Shown here piece after piece: positions 6,075 through 11,759 of a stretch of 11,759 bases of DNA. Every line of letters begins with the position of its first letter. Position 1 is the stretch's first letter. A program made the translations under genes and the position numbers. Origin of the DNA: Candidatus Woesearchaeota archaeon (GTDB lineage: Archaea; Nanobdellota; Nanobdellia; Woesearchaeales; WJKL01); contig JAHWIB010000039.1 of assembly GCA_019322815.1 (NCBI GenBank), forward strand, positions 1 to 11,759. Reading direction: 5' to 3'. The notes beneath the pieces were generated by a model. That model was not told where the DNA came from, made no database searches, and saw only the letters and a program-made list of their open reading frames with translations.

Positions 6075-6333
6075 GGTTTTTAGCTTCACAAAAAGAACAA
6101 ATTATTGGATTTGTTTTATTTCTAAAGAAGTAATTAAAAAGATATTTTATGCTCCTGATACCCCTTACTTTTTTTCCACATAACGAACATTCTTCTCCTA
6201 ATAAGGGAAATAGAAAGAAAACTGAAAATATAATTAATCCGAAAAGCATACTAAATATAAATAAAAATGGAATTATACAAATGAATAGATTAAGAATCAC
6301 AAAAAATTCCAATTTCTTATTATAAGCCATCAT
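6064..6333 (-). CDS. 89-aa membrane protein with two CxxC pairs
   Basis: Residues 8-45 are strongly hydrophobic and make one long or two short membrane helices. After them come Cys49-x-x-Cys52 ('CSLCGKK'), a basic stretch, and Cys79-x-x-Cys82 ('CSFCEAK'), probably one zinc-ribbon site on the cytoplasmic side. The start is one of two adjacent ATGs; the first (6333) overlaps the preceding stop as ATGATG. It is the last gene of the operon that begins with the methyltransferase. The family is not recognised. Its final codons form part of the next promoter. Confidence 0.75.
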   Translation of the reverse strand: MMAYNKKLEFFVILNLFICIIPFLFIFSMLFGLIIFSVFFLFPLLGEECSLCGKKVRGIRSIKYLFNYFFRNKTNPIICSFCEAKNRNI

Positions 6334-6644
6334 AGTTCATCAATCAATATTTCTTTTAGTTCTTCTTTTGTAGCTTCCCTTATTATATCCCTCTTATTTA
6401 TTGGCTGCAATCCATCCTCATAAGGAGGTTTATAAAATTCAAATATATAATATTCTTTATCTTTTCTGATAAACTTATAAACTCCTTTTTTGTCTTGAGT
6501 ATTTATTAAATAATAATGTTTAGGAATTGGTTCAATTTTCTCGCTAAAAGGACGCATATCAAAAAATATTTTTAAAGATAAAGAGACTATTAAAGTAATC
6601 CAGCAAAATCCGTAGGCAATTAATATATACCAAATCCAATGCAT
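6330..6644 (-). CDS. 104-aa membrane protein sharing a C-terminal tail with the 11314-11535 gene
   Basis: One membrane helix at about residues 5-27 is followed by a cytoplasmic domain of about 75 residues rich in Lys, Tyr and Glu, probably beta-strands, and a final helix 'EATKEELKEILIDEL'. The 73-aa protein encoded at 11314-11535 ends almost the same way ('KANKKELKEYLIDEL'), and both genes overlap the next gene through the same TGATGAACTATGAT sequence. They are probably paralogues, here with an added membrane anchor. The ribosome binding site is GAGGG about 6 nt before the ATG. Function unknown. It lies 15 nt behind the FAD enzyme gene in one operon. Confidence 0.75.
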   Translation of the reverse strand: MHWIWYILIAYGFCWITLIVSLSLKIFFDMRPFSEKIEPIPKHYYLINTQDKKGVYKFIRKDKEYYIFEFYKPPYEDGLQPINKRDIIREATKEELKEILIDEL

Positions 6645-6659
6645 TTTAAACCCTCTTTT

Positions 6660-8006
6660 TTAATCAATAATTTTGTATTCATCAAATCTTTTCCTTATTT
6701 CCACCCATTCTTTCTTATTTTTTCCTGAATCAATAAAATCTTTGGCAGTCAAAGCCATATCTAGACAATGATCCATATTATTGTAATTAAAGCATCCTGC
6801 ACGGCCAATTGTTATTAAATTGTTTATTTGGTCAAGATGATGATAGATTATTTTTAATCTATGTCTAAATGTTAAATCATAAATAGGATAAACATTTTTT
6901 AATACTTTCTGAGTATAATCTAAAAGTTCTCTTGGTTTGATCAAACCGATTTTTTTAAGATGATGAATAATCCTATTTTGCACAGCGTCTAAATCTTCTT
7001 CAGATTCAAAAGTAACTTCTGCAGAGATTATAGTTTTATCTGAAGGAAAAACATTTGGATTAAAATTCTTGTATTCTGCAACTCTATTGAAACAAATATC
7101 TTTTTCTGGAAAAAATCTCCAATGATCTTCCATAGCTTTTTCTTTATTTAATAATAAAAATGAAACAAAAAGATGTTTATATTTAAGCCGGTTTGCTTCA
7201 TTTATGATTATTTTTGCAGGATTTAAGGATTCAATCAATTCATGCAGAGGAATCGTAGAAACCACAAAATCTGGATTTAATACTGAATCTTTTAATATAA
7301 TCTTTTTAATCTGATTATCATTTACAATTATCTGATTAATTTTTGCTTCTGTAATAATAGTTACTTTTCCTTTTAGGTTATTCTTTAAATTATCACAGAT
7401 TTCTCCTATTCCCTTAAGAGGGTAAAGAAACTTCTCTGCACTAACTTTCTTTTTTGCTTCTTTAGATAATCCAAGTAATCCTTTAAGATCTGGAACAGGA
7501 ATTCTTCTTCTAGCAATCTCTTCTGATAGATCTGTAGGTTCTCCCCAGAGTTTTGGTGCATAATCTCTAAATATCAAATTATATCCATATTTGCCAAAAC
7601 CTTGTTTTAGATATTCCTCATAAGTTCTTGCTTCTTTGTTATTCTTCAGCTGCGCTTTTAGAAAATCAATTCCTAATCTAAATGTATGATAAGGATTCAT
7701 CTTAAAAGCAAATTGAGTTATTTTAAGAGGAAAATCAAAATTTTTTCCTTTGAGATGTATACTATTCTTCTTCTCATGTTCAAGCATATCTGGACAGATT
7801 TCTCTAAACTTATCCATTATCCCTGGAATTATGCTGAAGATCTTATGTGGACCTAGATCTAAAGGAATATCGTTCCATTTAAAAGATTGGCACATCCCTC
7901 CAACTTCTTCATTTTTATCTATAAGAATTATTTTATATTTATCTTTTAGTTCATTAGCTAAAGAAAGTCCAGTAAATCCTCCTCCTAGAATAACGATTGT
8001 TTTCAT
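6660..8006 (-). CDS. FAD-dependent oxidoreductase/mutase of the UDP-galactopyranose mutase / amine-oxidase fold
   Basis: A 448-aa flavoprotein. The N-terminal Rossmann motif GGGFTG (8-13) lies in 'ILGGGFTGLSLANEL', with Asp30 at the end of the second strand to hold the FAD ribose, and 'EEVGGMCQSF' (33-42) as the family's GG motif. The C-terminal FAD loop is 'ITIGRAGCFNYNNMDHCLDMAL' minus its last residues, resembling the 'GRxGxFxYxNMDxxixmgl' ending of UDP-galactopyranose-mutase-like and protoporphyrinogen-oxidase-like proteins (COG1232 type). The middle is the variable substrate domain. The reaction is not certain: sugar-ring contraction or another redox step on a nucleotide sugar or lipid fits the methyltransferase neighbour. 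The ATG overlaps the stop of the winged-helix gene as ATGA, so translation is coupled. Confidence 0.88.
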   Translation of the reverse strand: MKTIVILGGGFTGLSLANELKDKYKIILIDKNEEVGGMCQSFKWNDIPLDLGPHKIFSIIPGIMDKFREICPDMLEHEKKNSIHLKGKNFDFPLKITQFAFKMNPYHTFRLGIDFLKAQLKNNKEARTYEEYLKQGFGKYGYNLIFRDYAPKLWGEPTDLSEEIARRRIPVPDLKGLLGLSKEAKKKVSAEKFLYPLKGIGEICDNLKNNLKGKVTIITEAKINQIIVNDNQIKKIILKDSVLNPDFVVSTIPLHELIESLNPAKIIINEANRLKYKHLFVSFLLLNKEKAMEDHWRFFPEKDICFNRVAEYKNFNPNVFPSDKTIISAEVTFESEEDLDAVQNRIIHHLKKIGLIKPRELLDYTQKVLKNVYPIYDLTFRHRLKIIYHHLDQINNLITIGRAGCFNYNNMDHCLDMALTAKDFIDSGKNKKEWVEIRKRFDEYKIID

Positions 8007-8212
8007 TTTTTATATTGATAAACATAATTTGTATTACCTTGCCTTGATACTTTTTTATCAAGTTTATAATGTATAAATCCAGAATACCTTAATTTTCTTA
8101 AACAATTGGTTATTGAACTAAGACTCATATCTTGTGCTTTTGCAATCTCTTTTGCAGTAAACCATTTCTCTTTATGTTTCTTCAAAAATTCACAAATTTC
8201 TAATTGGCTCAT
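8003..8212 (-). CDS. 69-aa winged-helix DNA-binding regulator
   Basis: A single winged-helix domain: helix 1 'ICEFLKKHKEKW', helix 2 'TAKEIAKAQ', the recognition helix 'SLSSITNCLRKLRYSG', then the wing 'IHYKLDKKVSRQGNTNYVYQY'. There is no partner or ligand domain, so it resembles minimal archaeal MarR/ArsR-like regulators. It sits between the methyltransferase and the FAD enzyme and overlaps both as ATGA. A ribosome binding site GGGAGG lies about 8 nt before the ATG, inside the methyltransferase gene. A small regulator inside an operon commonly controls that operon, so it may act at the promoter at 9143-9156, but no operator could be identified. Confidence 0.85.
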   Translation of the reverse strand: MSQLEICEFLKKHKEKWFTAKEIAKAQDMSLSSITNCLRKLRYSGFIHYKLDKKVSRQGNTNYVYQYKK

Positions 8213-9120
8213 ATTAATTTCCTCCCTATAATTAAAGTTTGTCCTAAATAATATGGAATCTGTAGATTTCCAATATGTAATAATTTAACAAAAAAACATG
8301 CAATCTTAGATATAAATTGACTAACCTGTGAAAATCTTTCTGCTAAATAACCAACCTGAAGATATTGGAAATGTCTTTTTGTTTTAACAATATCAAATCC
8401 AAGTTCTTCAAGCATTTTAATCATTGTTTTTTTAGTAAAATAATAAAGATGAACAGAACTCCAAAAAGGCCATTTTCTCCCCATTGCCCTTACTAACCAA
8501 GAACTTATATCTGGAATATTAACAACAATTATCCCTCCAGGATTTAATATCCTTTTGCATTCTTTTAATACAGCTTTTGGATCAGTAGTATGTTCTATGA
8601 CATCCCATAATGTAACAACATCAAATATTTCTGCACTATATTCTGCAGAAAAAATATCTCCTTGTTTTATCTCAATATCATAATTCTTTTTTCCCCAATC
8701 ACACAACCATTTGTTTGGTTCAACTCCATGAACTCCCCATCCATCATCTTTTGCTACTTTAAGAAAACATCCTCCTGCTGTACCTATGTCAACCAATCTA
8801 TTTTTAGATTTTGTATATTTATTTATAAGTTTGAGAGTTTTCTTGAAAGTTTTTTCTCTACCTTCAGATTGGCTTACATGTGCTGCATCTGTTCCTTCTG
8901 AATAACCCTCTAAAATATCTTCTGGTTTGTTTCTAGGATTGATATAAACTAAACCACAATTGTTGCATTTTACAACCTGTTCAAATAAAGATTCATCTCC
9001 TGAAGAACGATATTTTTCTGAAAGATCAAACTGTTTTTCTTTTTCAGGTTGGGCTTCAAAAATAATAGAAAAATTATTATTCCCGCAAAGGTTGCAGTTG
9101 ATGTTCTCTTTTTCTGTCAT
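8209..9120 (-). CDS. SAM-dependent methyltransferase with N-terminal zinc ribbon
   Basis: A 303-aa class I methyltransferase. An N-terminal zinc site is formed by Cys9-x-x-Cys12 and Cys52-x-x-Cys55 ('CNNCGLVYINPR'), a layout common in sugar C-methyltransferases and related enzymes of surface-glycan loci. SAM motif I is 'LVDIGTAGGCF' (109-119) with acidic Glu134 after strand 2; 'FDVVTLWDVIEH' is the motif IV region and 'LNPGGIIVVNIP' the following strand. The last 45 residues are hydrophobic and may contact the membrane. The substrate is unknown; sugar or lipid is likely from the FAD enzyme downstream (inference). The ATG is only about 26 nt from the centre of the TATA box and has no ribosome binding site, so the message is leaderless or nearly so. 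The end overlaps the next gene as ATGA. Confidence 0.92.
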   Translation of the reverse strand: MTEKENINCNLCGNNNFSIIFEAQPEKEKQFDLSEKYRSSGDESLFEQVVKCNNCGLVYINPRNKPEDILEGYSEGTDAAHVSQSEGREKTFKKTLKLINKYTKSKNRLVDIGTAGGCFLKVAKDDGWGVHGVEPNKWLCDWGKKNYDIEIKQGDIFSAEYSAEIFDVVTLWDVIEHTTDPKAVLKECKRILNPGGIIVVNIPDISSWLVRAMGRKWPFWSSVHLYYFTKKTMIKMLEELGFDIVKTKRHFQYLQVGYLAERFSQVSQFISKIACFFVKLLHIGNLQIPYYLGQTLIIGRKLI

Positions 9121-9142
9121 AAAAATAGAAGGGACATACTAC

Positions 9143-9156
9143 TATTTAAATGTTTC
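9143..9156 (-). promoter_or_regulatory. Promoter of the methyltransferase operon, predicted leaderless
   Basis: Exact copy of GAAACATTTAAATA on the minus strand with the TATA box at 9143-9150. The usual 23-27 nt spacing places the transcript start at or within a few bases of the ATG at 9120. The BRE end touches the stop codon of the 86-aa gene. Confidence 0.85.
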
Positions 9157-9416
9157 TATGCCAAAATAGACCTTCCTAGTTTTTTAGCTTTTCTTATTTT
9201 AAGGTCTCTCTTTATTTTTTTATTCCATCTATCCCAAGACCAATATTCAAAATGATAGCCTCCTTTATTGTTTAATTTAGTTTTATCATTATATCCTCTA
9301 GCACTATCCCTATAATTTAACCACTCATCATAAAGGGTAATATCTGGACATCCTTCACAAGAAGAAGAAATTGTTTTTCTGCCGCTATGTCTCCTAACTT
9401 TTTTTGTCTTTGCCAT
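9156..9416 (-). CDS. 86-aa basic protein of unknown function
   Basis: I chose the ATG at 9416, giving the product 'MAKTKKVRRHSGRK', over an in-frame ATG at 9449 that lies inside a leader hairpin; neither has a good ribosome binding site. The protein is strongly basic at both ends, with Cys-x-x-Cys near residue 20 ('CEGC') and a central aromatic stretch 'YHFEYWSWDRWNKK'. The pattern suggests a nucleic-acid-binding or ribosome-associated protein, but no family was recognised. It has its own promoter (9520-9533), a structured leader of about 80 nt and a stop codon that overlaps the next promoter. Confidence 0.7.
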   Translation of the reverse strand: MAKTKKVRRHSGRKTISSSCEGCPDITLYDEWLNYRDSARGYNDKTKLNNKGGYHFEYWSWDRWNKKIKRDLKIRKAKKLGRSILA

Positions 9417-9497
9417 GATAAGAAACCCCCGCAAACACTCCGAGGGCATTTGCGAAGGAAAAAGAGGTGATAGATTCGAGCTAAGGTGTAGCCCTAA
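9417..9497 (-). promoter_or_regulatory. Structured leader of the 86-aa gene
   Basis: Two hairpins can form in the minus-strand RNA. GGGCTA/TAGCTC (9489-9494 with 9478-9483, loop of 5) includes a G-U pair that would be an A-C mismatch in plus-strand RNA. CGCAAA/TTTGCG (9449-9454 with 9430-9435) has a loop of 13. Between them is ATCACCTC (9464-9471), which resembles the 3' end of 16S rRNA. No ribosome binding site is visible, so translation control by this leader is possible. Confidence 0.4.
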
Positions 9498-9519
9498 GAT
9501 AGTATATATGTAGAACTAA

Positions 9520-9533
9520 TATTTAAATGTTTC
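9520..9533 (-). promoter_or_regulatory. Promoter (BRE/TATA) of the 86-aa gene
   Basis: Exact copy of GAAACATTTAAATA on the minus strand, TATA box at 9520-9527. Transcript start predicted near 9497, about 80 nt before the ATG at 9416. Confidence 0.83.
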
Positions 9534-9541
9534 GGCCTATA

Positions 9542-9606
9542 GTAACCCCAAGCATGCAGAAGACTTGGGTTCTAGCCAAGTGAATCCACATACTTGGGTT
9601 GGTTAC
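9542..9606. ncRNA. Candidate structured small RNA (or inverted-repeat element)
   Basis: A 65-nt gene-free element built from alternating complementary blocks. The ends GTAACC (9542-9547) and GGTTAC (9601-9606) pair. Inside, CCAAG-type blocks at 9548-9552 and 9576-9581 alternate with two direct copies of ACTTGGGTT (9563-9571 and 9592-9600). Two exclusive folds result: a nested long stem with an inner hairpin, or two hairpins side by side. A promoter-like GAAAAGTTTAAATA (9643-9656) would start a minus-strand transcript near 9618. A plus-strand TATA-like tatatatg at 9501-9508 makes the other strand possible. It does not fit a tRNA, and I saw no clear C/D box pair. Confidence 0.4.
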
Positions 9607-9641
9607 ATAATCAGGTATTGCATATAATTAAAGATTTTATC

Positions 9642-9977
9642 CTATTTAAACTTTTCCTTTTCCAACTTTTCAAGTATCTTTGCTGTCCTTTCCAACAAGG
9701 TCTGCATCTGTGGATTTCTTAAATTGGCAGAAGTATCAAATGACTGCTGATACTTTATTATCTTATCAAAGAATAACCCTACAATCCATACAAGAAGTAA
9801 GACTAGCGGCGTTCCTATCAATACCTGAAGTGCTGGATGTAATGGAACAACTTGTGCTATTTTCTCACTATTTGAAAGGATAAGTAAAGGGGTAAATACA
9901 AAAATGCTATATAATCCCAATACCATCTGTACTCTCCATATCTGGTCTATAACCCAGTGTTTTATTTGTTTTAACAT
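9642..9977 (-). CDS. 111-aa membrane protein with C-terminal coiled coil
   Basis: The start is the ATG at 9977, with GGAGGT 7 nt upstream; an alternative start five codons earlier overlaps that site. The protein has two membrane helices (about 17-34 and 50-70), joined by a short loop, and a charged C-terminal helix (88-111) with heptad-like Leu spacing, 'LLERTAKILEKLEKEK'. The layout recalls small holin-like or scaffold membrane proteins, but no family motif is seen. The start overlaps the end of the radical SAM gene by 7 nt, so the two are co-translated and may act together at the membrane (inference). Confidence 0.8.
   Translation of the reverse strand: MLKQIKHWVIDQIWRVQMVLGLYSIFVFTPLLILSNSEKIAQVVPLHPALQVLIGTPLVLLLVWIVGLFFDKIIKYQQSFDTSANLRNPQMQTLLERTAKILEKLEKEKFK
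9643..9656 (-). promoter_or_regulatory. Promoter-like sequence at the end of the 111-aa membrane gene
   Basis: GAAAAGTTTAAATA on the minus strand differs at two bases from the shared 14-mer, and the TATA part is intact. It is read within the last codons and the TAG stop of the upstream gene. It would transcribe the folded element at 9542-9606 and perhaps continue into the 86-aa gene. Confidence 0.4.
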
Positions 9978-11317
9978 CTTGATAACCTCCAAAGCTTAAA
10001 TGCTCTTTTTATAGTGTTAAATATTTTTGTATTTTTGATCCTAAAGTAAGAAAATGGATGATATAATAATTTCCATAGGAAAAACAGCACATATGACTGC
10101 TGTCTCCATTTATTCAATTTTTTATACTCTTTTCTCCATCTAGGAGAAAAGGTTAAATCAGAGATGTTCTTATAATTCCATTTTTTACTATATGATTTAG
10201 CTCCGGGAATAGGTGCGAAAATAAATAGGGCAATCTCATCAACACCTGCTCTTGTAAGTTTATGAATGTACTTTCTTGTTAATTTTCTATCTTGATCTGT
10301 TTCTCCTGGATAACCAATAACAAAACAAGCTTGAGTAGTGATTTTAAATAAATGAGCAAATTTTGTCATTTCAATTCCATGCTCAAAATCAAATGATTTA
10401 TTCATCTTTTTCAGAATTCTTTTAGACCCAGATTCTGGAGAGAAAGAAAGATAATCTCCTTTTGTTAGATAATATAAAGTTGAATAATGAAGAAACTCTA
10501 ATTTTGTACCTGTAGCAAATTTAAAGTTTACAATGGGACAATTATAAAGAATCTTTCTAATTCTACTATCATCTACAACTGGATTTAAATCAGTAAAATG
10601 AATCTCTTCAATTTTATATTTCTGGATATAATTATTAATTTCTTCTAAAACTTTTTTTGCAGATCTTGGTCTCCATTTGCTTTTATTAATTTTAGGATTA
10701 ATACAGAAATTACATTTGCCAGGACAACCTCTTGAAGTCAATATTGGCATATATTTCCTCTTATAAGGAGCATGTGCATATCCCAAATTCCAATAATTTC
10801 TTAATGGAAACTTGCTCCAATCTGGCATCAATTTTAAAACATCAACTTTCTTCTTTTTTAACAGCTTAGCAATCTGATTTTCTGGTTCTCCTACAATTAC
10901 TTTATCAGCACCTGCTTTCTTGAAATCTTTCTTAAATTTGCTAATATCATAGGACACAACCTGATGGATGTTTCCAACAACAATGATCTTCTTTTTTGGA
11001 TAATTTTCATTTAAAGAATTTATTATATATAAAACTCTTTCATGAGAGAAAACTAAACCAGAATAGATTATTATATATTTTGAATGTTTTGAAACTCTTT
11101 CAACAATTTCTTCAGTAAACAAACCTTGAACAATAGTAGTTCCGTTTCTAAAAACTTGTTGTGGAATTTTCCCAAATGCATCAATTACTTCATATTTTAT
11201 TTTGTGTTTCTTTAATAATCCTGCAATGTAAGCTAAAGTTATTGGCCAATAAGGAATACCACTACCAAAATAATCTCCTTTCTGAGTTACAATATTTGGG
11301 TTGATTAAAGTTATCAT
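9971..11317 (-). CDS. B12-binding-type radical SAM protein
   Basis: A 448-aa enzyme. The N-terminal 160 residues have the alternating strand-helix pattern of a cobalamin-binding domain ('MITLINPNI', 'IIVVGNIH', 'IVGEPE') but no DxHxxG motif, so cobalamin, if bound, would lack that histidine ligand. The radical SAM core follows, with the 4Fe-4S motif Cys198-x3-Cys202-x2-Cys205 in 'TSRGCPGKCNFC', then 'FTDLNPVVDD', 'SFSPESGSKRILKKMNK' and 'FVIGYPGETDQD', all typical of COG1032-type proteins. The C-terminus has a hydrophobic aromatic stretch (about 405-422) and a basic tail, suggesting membrane contact and a lipid or lipid-linked substrate (inference). The reaction (methylation, ring formation or other) cannot be told. 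The ATG overlaps the preceding stop as ATGA. Confidence 0.92.
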   Translation of the reverse strand: MITLINPNIVTQKGDYFGSGIPYWPITLAYIAGLLKKHKIKYEVIDAFGKIPQQVFRNGTTIVQGLFTEEIVERVSKHSKYIIIYSGLVFSHERVLYIINSLNENYPKKKIIVVGNIHQVVSYDISKFKKDFKKAGADKVIVGEPENQIAKLLKKKKVDVLKLMPDWSKFPLRNYWNLGYAHAPYKRKYMPILTSRGCPGKCNFCINPKINKSKWRPRSAKKVLEEINNYIQKYKIEEIHFTDLNPVVDDSRIRKILYNCPIVNFKFATGTKLEFLHYSTLYYLTKGDYLSFSPESGSKRILKKMNKSFDFEHGIEMTKFAHLFKITTQACFVIGYPGETDQDRKLTRKYIHKLTRAGVDEIALFIFAPIPGAKSYSKKWNYKNISDLTFSPRWRKEYKKLNKWRQQSYVLFFLWKLLYHPFSYFRIKNTKIFNTIKRAFKLWRLSRC

Positions 11318-11535
11318 AGTTCATCAATTAAATATTCTTTAAGTTCTTTTTTATTTGCTTTCCTCAGTTCTTTTTCTTCAAAAGAATGCTCATACATTTT
11401 TTTATTATATTTTATGTACATTATTTTTTCTGATTTTATAACTGAAAATGGAGCATATTGAATTTTAAAGGTTAAACCCTTATAATGTCCAAATTTAACT
11501 GTTACTATGTCTCCTCTTTTAAATTTTGAATCCAT
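11314..11535 (-). CDS. 73-aa SH3/KOW-like small protein coupled to the radical SAM gene
   Basis: The N-terminal half reads 'FKRGDIVTVKFGHYKGLTFKI', a small barrel-like pattern of the KOW/SH3 kind (RGDxVxVxxGxxKG). The end is a helix 'KANKKELKEYLIDEL'. That tail is shared with the 104-aa protein at 6330-6644. The stop overlaps the radical SAM start in TGATGAACTATGAT, the same sequence as at the 6330 junction. The start ATG lies two bases after the preceding stop, with no strong ribosome binding site, so coupling is likely. Function unknown; a role in presenting or regulating the downstream product is a guess. Confidence 0.75.
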   Translation of the reverse strand: MDSKFKRGDIVTVKFGHYKGLTFKIQYAPFSVIKSEKIMYIKYNKKMYEHSFEEKELRKANKKELKEYLIDEL

Positions 11536-11537
11536 GA

Positions 11538-11759
11538 TTATAATTCTTCTATTACCATTTCCTTAACTTGATTCCTAGATAATTCTACTTCTCCTTTTGC
11601 AACAATAGTTTTCATCTTAGGCACTTTAACATTTATTTTTATTAATACTGGAATCTCAAAAGGATTATTTCCCTGAGGTTTTTTCTTCATAACCCTCATC
11701 TGTTTAGTTTTCCAATTTAATATTAAAAAACCTTCAAATTTCTTTTCAACAAGATCTTC
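11538..11759 (-). CDS. C-terminal part of an unknown protein (5' end outside window)
   Basis: The minus-strand frame is open from the right edge to a TAA at 11538-11540, giving 73 residues. They read as a mixed beta/alpha segment with basic 'NWKTKQMRVMKKKPQG', then alternating strands 'IPVLIKINVKVPKM', 'TIVAKGEVELS' and a final helix 'RNQVKEMVIEEL'. The reading frame is uninterrupted, and its stop is two bases before the next ATG, which supports a real gene at the head of this operon. Too little is present to name a family. Confidence 0.65.
   Translation of the reverse strand, partial: EDLVEKKFEGFLILNWKTKQMRVMKKKPQGNNPFEIPVLIKINVKVPKMKTIVAKGEVELSRNQVKEMVIEEL

Noticed and set aside
7750..8076. 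Plus-strand 108-codon frame opposite the FAD enzyme
   Set aside because: It mirrors the conserved Rossmann segment of the FAD enzyme, which is clearly the coding strand.
9464..9471. Plus-strand ribosome binding site GAGGTGAT
   Set aside because: No usable start follows: the nearest GTG is directly followed by TAG, and no plus-strand gene lies downstream.
9541..9606. tRNA gene suggested by pairing ends and a GGTTCTAG-like loop
   Set aside because: No four-arm layout: the arms are repeats of one CCAAG/CTTGG block, no anticodon arm of the right size is present, and the T-loop consensus is not met.
1..11759. CRISPR array, insertion sequence, integrase or attachment site
   Set aside because: No regularly spaced repeats, no transposase or integrase motifs and no flanking inverted repeats with target duplication were seen.

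Overview
The window looks like a piece of an AT-rich archaeal chromosome, most likely from a DPANN lineage of the Woesearchaeota/Pacearchaeota type. The taxonomic call is inference. It rests on a RadA recombinase with helix-hairpin-helix and L2 regions, an archaeal S-layer protein, BRE/TATA promoters instead of -35/-10 boxes, U-tract terminators, tight ATGA-overlap operons, a 'CGDGxC' cysteine-rich surface protein and many very small zinc-knuckle proteins. I count 21 coding regions, two of them cut by the window ends. Four are small genes of 45-56 codons and one is the cut gene at the right end.

Layout. (1) 1-1260, plus strand: three overlapping genes for cell-surface or membrane proteins: the end of a secreted protein, a single-pass protein with a six-cysteine knob and acidic stalk, and a DUF5658-like membrane protein. 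(2) 1257-4000, minus strand: a 45-aa CxxC-x17-CxxC zinc-ribbon protein and, upstream of it, the S-layer protein with two tandem promoters. (3) 4008-5800, minus strand: a recombination operon of a 97-aa conserved small protein, radA, two tiny zinc-ribbon proteins and a small membrane protein. The radA P-loop has Ser where the invariant Gly normally precedes Lys. (4) 5827-6074: a 61-aa DUF5320-like protein with its own promoter and a perfect 16-bp palindrome over the predicted start of transcription. (5) 6064-9156, minus strand: an operon that starts as a leaderless or nearly leaderless message and carries a zinc-ribbon methyltransferase, a winged-helix regulator, an FAD enzyme of the UDP-galactopyranose mutase/amine-oxidase type and two small membrane proteins. 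(6) 9156-9660: an 86-aa basic protein behind a structured leader, and a strongly folded, gene-free element that may be a small RNA. (7) 9642-11759, minus strand: an operon with a B12-binding-type radical SAM enzyme between small proteins of unknown function.

Regulation. Five minus-strand promoters share an identical 14-mer (GAAACATTTAAATA, purine-rich BRE plus TATA), with two near copies. Four genes have GGAGGT exactly 7 nt before ATG, which corrects longer naive starts. Elsewhere starts are set by ATGA or slightly longer overlaps with the preceding stop, so translational coupling is likely. Regions 5 and 7 plausibly modify surface sugars or lipids that accompany the S-layer, but their substrates cannot be read from the sequence.
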